Shown: one piece after another, positions 16,321 to 23,632 of the stretch
Layout: each line of letters begins with the position of its first letter
Numbering within the stretch: the stretch's first letter is position 1
NCBI RefSeq assembly: GCF_030283205.1
Contig: NZ_JASNWF010000029.1
Span: 1 to 64,000 of the forward strand
Origin: Actinomadura opuntiae
GTDB lineage: Bacteria; Actinomycetota; Actinomycetes; Streptosporangiales; Streptosporangiaceae
Length of the DNA stretch: 64,000 nt
Reading direction: 5' to 3'
The notes under the pieces: model-generated
Told to the model about the DNA's origin: nothing
Database searches by the model: none
What the model saw: only the letters and a program-made list of their open reading frames with translations
Program-made: the position numbers and the translations under genes

Positions 16321-17225
16321 CCGGCACCGCCCTGCTCGCATTGATCTCCCTGGGGACCGTCGGCGGGGCGCACCTGCTGTCCCGGGCCAGGTGGACGTGG
16401 CGCACCCCGCGCCTCGGCATCGCCCTCTGGCAGTCGCTCGGCCTGTGCTGGGGCGTCGCCACGATCGGGGCGATGCTCGGCGTCGCGCTGGCGCCGTACC
16501 GCAAGGGCGTGCTGGGCGGCATCCCCGGCCTCTACGACGACCAGGCCGCCAGGCTCGACGCGGTGCACATGGCCGCGCTGCTGTCGGCCGTGAGCCTCGC
16601 CGCCGTCCTGCTGGTGATGCTGATGTACGCGGTGGTCCGCGTCGTCCGCGCCAGGCATCGGCACCGCGTCCTCCTCGCCCTCGTCTCGCGCCGTGATTCG
16701 GCCGTGCCCGGCACGCTGGTCCTCGACCATCCGGGCGCGGCCGCCTACTGCGTTCCGGGGGTCCGCTCGTCCAAGGTCGTGGTGAGCGCCGGGACGCTGG
16801 AGCTGCTTGACCGCGCCGAGCTGGCCGCGGTCCTCGCGCACGAGCGCGCGCACGCGCGCGAGCGCCACGACCTGGTGCTGCTGCCGTTCGCGTCGCTGCG
16901 CCAGGTCTTCCCGCAGTTCCGGCTGGTGGGACGGTGCCTGGACGCGGTCGAGCTGCTGATCGAGATGGCCGCCGACGACCGGGCCCGGGCCGGGCGCCCG
17001 CCGCGCGAGCTGGCGACCGCGCTGCTGCGCTTCGCCGCCGCCCGCCCGGCGGCCGCGCCGTCCGGCACCCTCGGGGTCGCGTCCGCCGACGACATCCCGG
17101 TGATGGCGCGGGTCAACCGGCTGCTGGAGCCGAAACCGCTGTCGCGCCGGGCCCGCTTCGCCGCGACGGCCGCCGTCCCGGTCCTCGCCGGCCTTCCGCT
17201 GATCCTCATGGTGCTGCCCACCTGA
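16317..17225 (+). CDS. M56-family (BlaR1/MecR1-like) membrane metallopeptidase
   Basis: 302 aa. The N-terminal region carries three membrane helices (about residues 1-110), then a cytosolic zinc-peptidase domain with LAHERAHARERHD (HExxH), and a final membrane helix. There is no extracellular penicillin-binding sensor domain of the staphylococcal BlaR1 type, as in most actinobacterial M56 proteins, so the inducing signal is unknown. It is predicted to cleave the adjacent BlaI-type repressor. Confidence 0.87.
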   Translation: MTGTALLALISLGTVGGAHLLSRARWTWRTPRLGIALWQSLGLCWGVATIGAMLGVALAPYRKGVLGGIPGLYDDQAARLDAVHMAALLSAVSLAAVLLVMLMYAVVRVVRARHRHRVLLALVSRRDSAVPGTLVLDHPGAAAYCVPGVRSSKVVVSAGTLELLDRAELAAVLAHERAHARERHDLVLLPFASLRQVFPQFRLVGRCLDAVELLIEMAADDRARAGRPPRELATALLRFAAARPAAAPSGTLGVASADDIPVMARVNRLLEPKPLSRRARFAATAAVPVLAGLPLILMVLPT

Positions 17226-17248
17226 TCCCGCCGTCCGCGCCGGTCCGG

Positions 17249-17716
17249 TCAGTCGGCGAGGACGGTGCCGTACAGGCGGTCGACGCGCAGGCGGATCACC
17301 AGCCGCTCGTCCTTGACCATCTGCTCCAGGAACGCCCGCTCGTCGGCGGGGTCGGCGAAGCCGGGCGTCATCGCGAGGAGCTCCAGCCCGGTGGCGTCAC
17401 CGGGCTTTTCGGTGATCTCGGACAGTTCCGCCGTTCCCTCGGCGACCGCGAACGACAGGTGGTCCGGAGTGGACGCGTGGAGCGCGGCGCGCGGGTCGTT
17501 GCGGATCTGCTTGACCTTGGCGCGCCCGGCGACGGTGGAGATCCGCGCGACGCGTTCGGCGGGGTCCCAGCTGTAGACGACGGTGGACAGGTGCGGATGG
17601 CCGCTCTTGCGGTGGGTGGCCAGGACGGCGAACTGCTGCTCGCCGAGGATGCGGGCCAGGTCGTCCTCGCTGATGGGCTTGGGGCCGGGTCCCTGTCCGG
17701 GGCCGTACTCGGTCAT
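17249..17716 (-). CDS. PPOX-class F420-dependent oxidoreductase (TIGR03618-like)
   Basis: 155 aa with the split-barrel fold. Recognisable parts are FAVLATHRKSGHPHLSTVVY, then ARISTVAGRAKVKQIRNDPR and the LSFAVAEGTAEL strand. Members reduce diverse substrates with F420H2; a substrate cannot be assigned. It lies 48 bases downstream of an MFS exporter on the same strand and is probably its operon partner, ending convergently with the M56 gene. Confidence 0.82.
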   Translation of the reverse strand: MTEYGPGQGPGPKPISEDDLARILGEQQFAVLATHRKSGHPHLSTVVYSWDPAERVARISTVAGRAKVKQIRNDPRAALHASTPDHLSFAVAEGTAELSEITEKPGDATGLELLAMTPGFADPADERAFLEQMVKDERLVIRLRVDRLYGTVLAD

Positions 17717-17742
17717 GGTGGTCTCCTTCGGTGGTCGCGTTC

Positions 17743-17784
17743 TCAGGTGTTGGCGGGGACGGGGTCAGGCGTTGGCGGGGACGG
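17743..17784. repeat. 22-bp tandem duplication at the 3' end of an MFS gene
   Basis: TCAGGTGTTGGCGGGGACGG at 17743 recurs at 17765 with one mismatch. The second copy holds the last codons and stop of the exporter gene; the first lies just beyond the stop. It is probably a slippage duplication. Confidence 0.7.
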
Positions 17785-19216
17785 ATTCGACGGGTGCGGG
17801 CGCGTCCGCCGCGGGTTTCGGGCGGCGCAGGACGAGCACGCCGACCAGGAAGGCGGCGACCAGCAGGCCCGCCGAGACCGTGAAGGCCAGGTGGTAGCCG
17901 CCGGTCAGCGCGGCGGCCTCGGACCGCCCGTCCGCCCGCAGATGCTCGGTGCGGGACGCGGCGAGCGTCGACAGCACGGCCACGCCGAGCGCCATCCCGA
18001 CCTGCTGGACGGTGTTGAACAGCCCGGACACCAGGCCCGCGTCGTCCGGGCGGGCACCGGACATCCCGAGCCCGGTCAGCGCCGGCAGGACGAGCCCGCC
18101 GTCGGCGATCAGCACCATCACGGGCAGCAGGTCGGTGACGTAGTCGGCGTCCTGCGGGATGCGGGTCAGCCATGCCATGGCGGCCATCAGCAGGACGAGC
18201 CCGCCGAGCAGAACCGCGCGCTCGCCGAAGCGGCGGCTGAGCCGCGCCGAGACGAACAGCGAGATGGCGCCGATGGAGACGGCGGCGGGCAGCATCGCGA
18301 GGCCGGTCTGCAGCGCGTCGTAGCCGAGGACCTTCTGCATGTAGAGCGCGACGAGGATCTGGAACGAGAACATCGCCGACAGCGACAGCATCTGCGCCAG
18401 GTAGGAGCCGGACGCGTTGCGCGAGCGGAGCAGGCGCAGCGGCATCAGCGGGGTGGCGGCCTTCGCCTGCCGGACGAAGAACCCGGCGAGCAGGATCACC
18501 GACACCGCGCCGAGGCCGAGCGTGCGGCCCGACAGCCAGCCGTCGCCCTCGGCCTTGACGACGGTGTAGATGCCGAGCATCAGCCCGGACGTGACCAGCA
18601 GCGCACCGGCGACGTCGGCGCCGGCGCGCAGCCCGATGCCGCGGTCGCGGGGCAGGACGCGGACGGCCAGCGCGATGGTGGCCAGCCCGATCGGCAGGTT
18701 GATCAGGAAGATCCAGTGCCAGCTCAGCGCGTCGGTGAGCACGCCGCCGAGCACCTGGCCGATGGACGCGCCGGCCGCGCCGGTGAAGCTGAAGACGCCG
18801 ATGGCCTTGGCGCGCTCGGCGGGCCCGCTGAACAGCGTCACCAGGATGCCGAGGACGACCGCGGAGGCCATCGCGCTGCCGACGCCCTGCAGGAACCGGG
18901 CGGCGATCAGCAGGCCGGGGCCGCTCGCGACGCCCGCCAGCAGGGACGCGCCGGTGAACACCGCGTTCCCGGCGAGGAACATCGTCTTGCGGCCGATCAG
19001 GTCGCCGAGCCGGCCGGCGAGGAGCAGCAGGCCGCCGAAGGCGATCAGGTAGGCGTTGACGATCCAGCTGAGCCCGGCGGCCGAGAAGCCGAGGTCCTGC
19101 TGGATGGACGGCATCGCGACGGTGACGATGCTGCCGTCCAGGATCGTCATCAGCGCGGCGGCGGACAGCACGCCGAGGGCGGTCCCGCGGGACCGTGCGG
19201 ACAGGGTCATGGTCAT
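17765..19216 (-). CDS. MFS exporter, DHA2 (14-TM, EmrB/QacA-type)
   Basis: 483-aa proton-coupled drug exporter with about 14 hydrophobic segments. The motif C region is FTGAAGASIGQVLGGVL and motif A is GRLGDLIGRK. GGGAG precedes the ATG. A MarR gene lies 66 bases upstream on the same strand, and the gap has a box also seen before marR, so expression is probably MarR-controlled and substrate-induced. The downstream PPOX gene could chemically modify the same compound. Confidence 0.9.
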   Translation of the reverse strand: MTMTLSARSRGTALGVLSAAALMTILDGSIVTVAMPSIQQDLGFSAAGLSWIVNAYLIAFGGLLLLAGRLGDLIGRKTMFLAGNAVFTGASLLAGVASGPGLLIAARFLQGVGSAMASAVVLGILVTLFSGPAERAKAIGVFSFTGAAGASIGQVLGGVLTDALSWHWIFLINLPIGLATIALAVRVLPRDRGIGLRAGADVAGALLVTSGLMLGIYTVVKAEGDGWLSGRTLGLGAVSVILLAGFFVRQAKAATPLMPLRLLRSRNASGSYLAQMLSLSAMFSFQILVALYMQKVLGYDALQTGLAMLPAAVSIGAISLFVSARLSRRFGERAVLLGGLVLLMAAMAWLTRIPQDADYVTDLLPVMVLIADGGLVLPALTGLGMSGARPDDAGLVSGLFNTVQQVGMALGVAVLSTLAASRTEHLRADGRSEAAALTGGYHLAFTVSAGLLVAAFLVGVLVLRRPKPAADAPAPVESVPANA

Positions 19217-19242
19217 CTCCCGTTCGAGGCGGACAGGAGAGA

Positions 19243-19280
19243 CAGTAGCAGATAGTTTTGTTAGAGACGATCTATTGTCG
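19243..19280 (-). promoter_or_regulatory. Candidate MarR box between marR and the MFS gene
   Basis: An AT-rich stretch contains AGCAGATAGTT on the plus strand. A similar AGTAGATAATC occurs on the minus strand near 19815, upstream of marR itself. The shared AGYAGATARTY motif flanking both units suggests one regulator; no perfect palindrome is present. Confidence 0.35.
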
Positions 19281-19282
19281 AC

Positions 19283-19771
19283 CTACTTGTTGCGCTCCCG
19301 CCTGCGGCGCACCGGCTGCGCCTGCTCCACCGGGGTGCTCAGATGCCCTTCGGCCAGGAGGCGCAGTGCCCGCACGAGCACGTCGCGCTCGTCGTCCGGG
19401 AGCGAGTCGAGCGCCGCCGCGTGCACGCGGTCGACGATCTCCTGCCCCCGGCGGGCCGTCTCGGCGCCCTTCTCCGTGACGGCGATGATGCGCGCGCGGC
19501 GGTCGGTCGAGGACGGCCGGCGCTCGGCGAGCTCGGCCTTCTCCAGCGCGTCCACGGTCACGACCATCGTGGTCTTGTCCATGTCGCCGATCTCGGCGAG
19601 CTGGATCTGGGTGCGCTCCTCTTCGAGCGCGTGCACCAGCACGCAGTGCATGCGCGGCGTCAGCCCGATCTCGGCGAGCGCCGCCGTCATCTTCGACTTC
19701 AGCACGTGCCCGGTGTGGTCGAGCAGGTAGGACAGGTCCGTCACGGCGTTGGCAGGAGCGAGCGCGGTCAT
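19283..19771 (-). CDS. MarR-family transcriptional regulator
   Basis: 162 aa with the winged-helix core (LAEIGDMDKTTMVVTVDALEKAELAERR, then the wing SSTDRRARIIAVTEKG). MarR proteins usually repress an adjacent efflux gene and release DNA on binding phenolic ligands. It sits upstream of the DHA2 exporter on the same strand and diverges from the trpS leader. TAGGCT lies 6 nt before the ATG with no ribosome binding site, predicting a leaderless mRNA. Confidence 0.9.
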   Translation of the reverse strand: MTALAPANAVTDLSYLLDHTGHVLKSKMTAALAEIGLTPRMHCVLVHALEEERTQIQLAEIGDMDKTTMVVTVDALEKAELAERRPSSTDRRARIIAVTEKGAETARRGQEIVDRVHAAALDSLPDDERDVLVRALRLLAEGHLSTPVEQAQPVRRRRERNK

Positions 19772-19783
19772 GGCCCCAGCCTA
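19772..19783 (-). promoter_or_regulatory. Leaderless-type promoter of marR
   Basis: On the minus strand TAGGCT (19783-19778) is followed by six bases and then the ATG. Confidence 0.45.
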
Positions 19784-19835
19784 CCCAAGTGGTTTCGTTC
19801 TGGATTATCTACTGCCATCCGCATTCGGAGTGGGA

Positions 19836-19847
19836 TATCGTGGAGGC
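19836..19847 (+). promoter_or_regulatory. Candidate -10 of the trp leader transcript
   Basis: TATCGT at 19836-19841 lies 6 nt before the leader-peptide ATG. The GGAGG in between ends only 1 nt before the ATG, too close to work normally, so a leaderless start is more likely. Confidence 0.4.
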
Positions 19848-19886
19848 ATGAACCGCATCGCGTGCCTCGGCTGGTGGCCGTCCTAG
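19848..19886 (+). CDS. trp leader peptide (MNRIACLGWWPS)
   Basis: A 12-codon open frame with two adjacent tryptophan codons (19872-19877) directly before the first segment of an attenuator hairpin and 113 bases upstream of trpS. Ribosomes short of charged tRNA-Trp would stall on the Trp pair. Streptomyces coelicolor regulates its auxiliary, indolmycin-resistant trpRS1 by this kind of ribosome-mediated attenuation, so the arrangement fits an established mechanism. Confidence 0.88.
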   Translation: MNRIACLGWWPS

Positions 19887-19940
19887 GACGGCCGGCACTC
19901 GCGCACGCACGGGCCGTCCGCCGGACGGCCCTTTCTCTTT
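19876..19940 (+). promoter_or_regulatory. Ribosome-mediated transcription attenuator of trpS
   Basis: Four segments alternate: GGCCGTCC (19876-19883), GGACGGCC (19886-19893), GGCCGTCC (19912-19919), GGACGGCC (19923-19930). Segments 3 and 4 form a 9-bp terminator stem with a 3-nt loop, followed by a T-rich run (19932-19940). Segments 1 and 2 form the protector hairpin. A ribosome stalled on the Trp codons covers segment 1, freeing segment 2 to pair with 3 as antiterminator. All alternative pairings are perfect 8-mers. Confidence 0.88.
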
Positions 19941-19998
19941 CTCCGCACCCGGGGCCGGGACCGGCGGGCCCCGGGGAACCAGGAGGAGAGAAGAGACG

Positions 19999-21084
19999 AT
20001 GCACACCACCGGGACGCAGACCAGCCAGAAGCAGACCAGCCAGAAGCAGACCGGCCAGGCGCCCGACCCCTACCGCGACCTCGAAGAGCGCGTCGCCGCC
20101 GAGCCCGGCGCGTTCCGGATCCTGACCGGCGACCGGCCGACCGGCGCCCTGCACCTCGGCCACTACTTCGGCACCCTCGCCAACCGCGTCCGCCTGCAGC
20201 GCGCCGGCGTCGAGCTGTTCGTGCTGGTCGCCGACTACCAGGTGCTCACCGACCGGGACGTCGCCGAGCGGATGGGCGAGCACGTCGAGGGCCTCGTCGC
20301 CGACTACCTCGCGATCGGCGTCGACCCGTCCACCGCGACGATCTTCCGGCACAGCGCCGTGCCCGCGCTGAACCAGCTGATGCTGCCGTTCCTGTCGCTG
20401 GTGTCGGTCGGCGAGCTGAGCCGCAACCCCACGGTGAAGGACGAGATCGCCGCGTCCCGGCAGTCGGCGGTCAGCGGGCTGATGTTCACCTACCCCGTCC
20501 ACCAGGCCGCCGACATCCTGTTCTGCAAGTCCAACCTCGTGCCCGTCGGCGCCGACCAGCTCCCGCACCTCGAGGTCACCCGGACGATCGCGCGCCGCTT
20601 CAACGAGCGCTACGCCCCCGTCTTCCCGGTGCCGGACGCCCTGCTGTCGGCCGCGCCAACCCTGCTCGGCACCGACGGCCGCAAGATGAGCAAGAGCCGC
20701 GGCAACGCCATCGCCCTGTCGGCGTCGCCGGACGAGACGGCCCGGCTGATCAAGCGGGCGGTGACCGACGCCGACCGGCACATCGAGTACGCCCCCGACA
20801 CCCGTCCGGAGGTGTCCAATCTGGTGCTGCTCGCCGCGCTCTGCCAGGGCCGCGACCCTCGCGAGGTCGCCGCGGAGATCGGCGACGGCGGAGGCGCGGC
20901 GCTCAAGAGGGTCGTGACCGAGTCGGTGAACGAGTTCCTGCGCCCGATCCGGGCCCGCCGCGCCGAGGTCATGGCCGACCGCGGCCACCTGCACCGCGTC
21001 CTCGCCGAGGGCAACGAGCGCGCCATCGCGATCGCCGACCGCACCCTCGACGAGGTTCGCGAGGCGATGTCGATGGCCATGTGA
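19999..21084 (+). CDS. trpS: Tryptophanyl-tRNA synthetase (probably auxiliary, attenuator-controlled)
   Basis: 361-aa class I aminoacyl-tRNA synthetase that charges tRNA-Trp. The HIGH-type motif H52-L-G-H55 and the K229-M-S-K-S loop are intact. The N terminus has a short hydrophilic extension with a tandem 15-bp repeat (TSQKQ twice). Expression is predicted to depend on Trp-tRNA starvation through the leader and attenuator upstream. By analogy with Streptomyces trpRS1 it may be a second, inhibitor-tolerant enzyme. Whether another trpS exists cannot be seen here. Confidence 0.94.
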   Translation: MHTTGTQTSQKQTSQKQTGQAPDPYRDLEERVAAEPGAFRILTGDRPTGALHLGHYFGTLANRVRLQRAGVELFVLVADYQVLTDRDVAERMGEHVEGLVADYLAIGVDPSTATIFRHSAVPALNQLMLPFLSLVSVGELSRNPTVKDEIAASRQSAVSGLMFTYPVHQAADILFCKSNLVPVGADQLPHLEVTRTIARRFNERYAPVFPVPDALLSAAPTLLGTDGRKMSKSRGNAIALSASPDETARLIKRAVTDADRHIEYAPDTRPEVSNLVLLAALCQGRDPREVAAEIGDGGGAALKRVVTESVNEFLRPIRARRAEVMADRGHLHRVLAEGNERAIAIADRTLDEVREAMSMAM

Positions 21085-21129
21085 GGCCCGTCCGGATCTC
21101 CTGGTCCGCGGTGCGCGCCCGCCGCCGGG

Positions 21130-21747
21130 CTACCGGGCTGCGATGCCCTTGAGGACGGCGGCCACCAGGTCGTCCTCCGAGTACCGGACGGCCGGCTCGG
21201 CGATGCCCCGTCCCTGGAACAGCGCCGACAGCACCGGCTCGTGGCACGCACCGACGATCATGGAGGTGACGGCGTCGACGGAGGCGTCGGCGGCGATGCG
21301 GCCGAGGTCGCGCTCGGCCTCCAGGTAGCCGCGCAGGCGGTGGCGCCAGTCCCCGCCCGGATCGCCCAGCTCCGCGAACCGGGCGAGGACCTCGGGCGTC
21401 GCGACCAGGCCGGTCAGCGCCGGGACCATCCGGCCGTGCAGGGCCAGGCCGTGGGCGACGTAGGCGCGCAGGTTGCCCTCGACCGTCCCGGTGCCCGGCG
21501 CGGGCAGGGGCGCCAGGCCGCTCTCGATCGCCGCCGCGCGGGCGCGCAGCGCGAGGGCGATCAGCTCCTCCTTGTCGGCGAAGTGGTTGTAGAGCACGCC
21601 GCCCGCGACGCCCGCCTCCCGCGCGATCGCCCGGACGGTCAGCCCCGCCGTCCCGCGCTCGGCGATCAGCCGTTCGGCGGTCGCGATCAGGTGCTCGCGC
21701 AGGGTCCGGTCGCCGCCGCGCAGCGCGGCCGCCTTTCGAGGAGACAT
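21130..21747 (-). CDS. TetR-family transcriptional regulator
   Basis: 205 aa. The N-terminal helix-turn-helix reads LTVRAIAREAGVAGGVLYNHF, followed by a ligand-binding helical domain. ATG 21747 was chosen over 21756 because TACGAT lies exactly 7 nt before it, fitting a leaderless transcript. The methyltransferase gene lies upstream on the same strand, and two tandem palindromes precede that gene; this TetR is the obvious candidate to bind them. Confidence 0.87.
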   Translation of the reverse strand: MSPRKAAALRGGDRTLREHLIATAERLIAERGTAGLTVRAIAREAGVAGGVLYNHFADKEELIALALRARAAAIESGLAPLPAPGTGTVEGNLRAYVAHGLALHGRMVPALTGLVATPEVLARFAELGDPGGDWRHRLRGYLEAERDLGRIAADASVDAVTSMIVGACHEPVLSALFQGRGIAEPAVRYSEDDLVAAVLKGIAAR

Positions 21748-21760
21748 CACCCGCATCGTA
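21748..21760 (-). promoter_or_regulatory. Leaderless-type promoter of tetR
   Basis: On the minus strand TACGAT (21760-21755) is followed by seven bases and the ATG at 21747. It overlaps the alternative ATG at 21756. Confidence 0.4.
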
Positions 21761-21785
21761 ATGAGCGGCGCGCCGCGGCGCGGCG

Positions 21786-22595
21786 TCAGCGCCGGGCCCG
21801 CACGAGCCAGGCGGTGGAGCGCAGCCGGACGGCGCCGTCGCGCTCGAACGGCCGGAGCGCGTCCGCGAGGGCGGCGCCGATCCCGTCGGCCTGCCCGAGG
21901 TTGTGGCGGACGGGGCCCCAGGCGGCGAGGAACTCGGCGGCGTCGCGGGCGTCGCGTCCCCACACCTGCTCCGCCTCGACGCGGCGGCAGGTGACGTCGC
22001 GGAAGCCCGCCCCTTCGAGGATCTCCTGCACGTCGCCGGGGTCGGAGAGCGACAGCGGCCCGCCGTGCCCCACCACGGCCTCCGGACGCGGCGCGGCGGC
22101 CGCGAAGACGGCGCCGAGATCGTTCTCGGCGAGCCCGGTCATGGACAGGAAGGCCAGCCGGCCGCCGTCGCGCAGTGCCCGCCGGACGTTGCCGAACGCG
22201 GCCACGGGGTCGGCGAAGAACATGACGCCGAACCGGCTGACCGCCGCGTCGAAGCCGCCGTCCGGGAACGGGTGCACCTGCGCGTCGCCCTGCTCGAACG
22301 CGGCGTTCCGGACGTCCTCCCGCTCGGCGAGGGAGCGGGCGCGGGCGAGCATCGGCGCGGACAGGTCGACGCCGAGCACCTCGCCGGACGCCGCCCGCCG
22401 CGCGGCGAGCCGGGTGACCTGGCCGTTCCCGCAGCCGACGTCGAGGACGCGGTCCCGCGGGCCGATCGCGGCGGCCTCCAGCAGGGCGTCGTTGAAGCCG
22501 CTGTTCACGGCGTCGTAGCGGTCGTGGTGGCCGGCCCAGTGCTCGCCCTCGTAGCCGTTCCAGGCCTCGGCCTGACCGGTGTTGACGATCCGCAT
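21786..22595 (-). CDS. Class I SAM-dependent methyltransferase
   Basis: 269 aa with a Rossmann-like methyltransferase core: motif I VLDVGCGNGQVTRLAARR, motif II GVDLSAPMLARAR, and the SRFGVMFFADP strand (UbiE/COQ5-like group). The acceptor is unknown. A GGAGGGG ribosome binding site precedes the ATG. Two tandem palindromic operators lie directly upstream, and a TetR gene follows, forming an inducible two-gene unit. Confidence 0.88.
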   Translation of the reverse strand: MRIVNTGQAEAWNGYEGEHWAGHHDRYDAVNSGFNDALLEAAAIGPRDRVLDVGCGNGQVTRLAARRAASGEVLGVDLSAPMLARARSLAEREDVRNAAFEQGDAQVHPFPDGGFDAAVSRFGVMFFADPVAAFGNVRRALRDGGRLAFLSMTGLAENDLGAVFAAAAPRPEAVVGHGGPLSLSDPGDVQEILEGAGFRDVTCRRVEAEQVWGRDARDAAEFLAAWGPVRHNLGQADGIGAALADALRPFERDGAVRLRSTAWLVRARR

Positions 22596-22606
22596 CGCCC
22601 CTCCTT

Positions 22607-22636
22607 ATGAACGTATGTTCATGAACTTATGTTCAT
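22607..22636 (-). promoter_or_regulatory. Two overlapping 16-bp palindromic operators
   Basis: ATGAACGTATGTTCAT (22607-22622) and ATGAACTTATGTTCAT (22621-22636) each have perfect ATGAAC/GTTCAT arms with a 4-bp centre. They overlap by two bases (14-bp period) just upstream of the methyltransferase. This is typical of cooperative TetR binding. Confidence 0.72.
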
Positions 22637-22681
22637 AATGAGCGCGCGGCGGTGCGCGGGTCAAGGGCGGGACGCGTCCTC

Positions 22682-23557
22682 TCAGCTCAGCGCGGTGATG
22701 AACGCCGCGGTCGCGGGGTCGGTGGCCCGCGAGTGCAGCAGCTCCGTCCGGTGGACGACCCGGGGCGCCCGCACGGGCACCTCGGCCACACCGGGGTCGT
22801 CCACCGTCCCGGCCGGCAGGACGGCGAGCCCGTGGCCCGCCGCGATCAGCGCGACGAGGAGCGGGAGATCGCCGCCCGCGCAGGTCAGCGCTGCCCGGAA
22901 CCCGTCACGGGACCCGGTCGCCCGGCGCAGCGCGGGGAGCGGGACGGCCACGTCCGGGACGTCCAGCCACAGCGCGTCGACCAGGTCGTTCAGGTCGACG
23001 CCGGGACGGGATGCCAGCGGATGCGCGGACGGCAGCACCAGCGCGAGCGGCCGTTCCGCGACCGCGACGGCCGCCAGCGGGACGGTGTCGGTCAGCCGGA
23101 GCGGGTCGTTCGGTGCGGTGATGCCGTCGACCAGGCCGATGTCGAGGTCGCCCGCCGCGACCCCTGCGTCGATCTCCGTGCGGGCCATCACCCGAACGGC
23201 GGTCTCGACGCGGGGGTTGGCGCGGCGCGCGCCGGCGAGCGGCGCCGCGACGTGCGCGGCGGCCAGCGGTGACGCGCCGATGCGCAGCCGCGACCGCGGC
23301 GTCCCGGACATCCGGACGATCTCGGACCGCGCCGCCTGGAGCCGCAGCAGGATCGGACCGGCGTGCTCCAGCAGCCGCGCGCCCGCCTCGGTCGTCCCGA
23401 CCGGGCGGCGGTGCAGCAGCGTGGCCTTGAGGTCGTTCTCCAGCGCCGCGATCTGCTGCGACACGGCGGCCTGCGTGTAGCCGAGCTCGGTCGCGGCGGC
23501 GGAGAACGAGCCCGTCCGCACGACGGTGACGAAGGTCCGGAGCAGGTGCGGGTCCAT
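22682..23557 (-). CDS. LysR-family transcriptional regulator
   Basis: 291 aa. N-terminal winged helix (LRTFVTVVRTGSFSAAATELGYTQ, then AAVSQQIAALE) and a C-terminal substrate-binding-like domain. The ATG at 23557 matches the family start (MDPHLLRTF). It diverges from the class I amidotransferase-like gene over a 75-base gap with an LTTR-type box, so that gene is the probable target. Confidence 0.9.
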   Translation of the reverse strand: MDPHLLRTFVTVVRTGSFSAAATELGYTQAAVSQQIAALENDLKATLLHRRPVGTTEAGARLLEHAGPILLRLQAARSEIVRMSGTPRSRLRIGASPLAAAHVAAPLAGARRANPRVETAVRVMARTEIDAGVAAGDLDIGLVDGITAPNDPLRLTDTVPLAAVAVAERPLALVLPSAHPLASRPGVDLNDLVDALWLDVPDVAVPLPALRRATGSRDGFRAALTCAGGDLPLLVALIAAGHGLAVLPAGTVDDPGVAEVPVRAPRVVHRTELLHSRATDPATAAFITALS

Positions 23558-23560
23558 CGG

Positions 23561-23575
23561 ATAAGTGTCGCTTAT
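23561..23575. promoter_or_regulatory. LysR-type box in the divergent promoter
   Basis: ATAAGTGTCGCTTAT has perfect 5-bp arms around a 5-bp centre and fits T-N11-A. It starts three bases beyond the lysR start codon, a usual autoregulatory position. A second small palindrome, GCTTAAGC, lies near 23601. Confidence 0.55.
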
Positions 23576-23632
23576 GGAGCCATCGGAAATCATCGTTGGC
23601 GCTTAAGCGGGGTGCGGCGCCAGGATCGAGGC

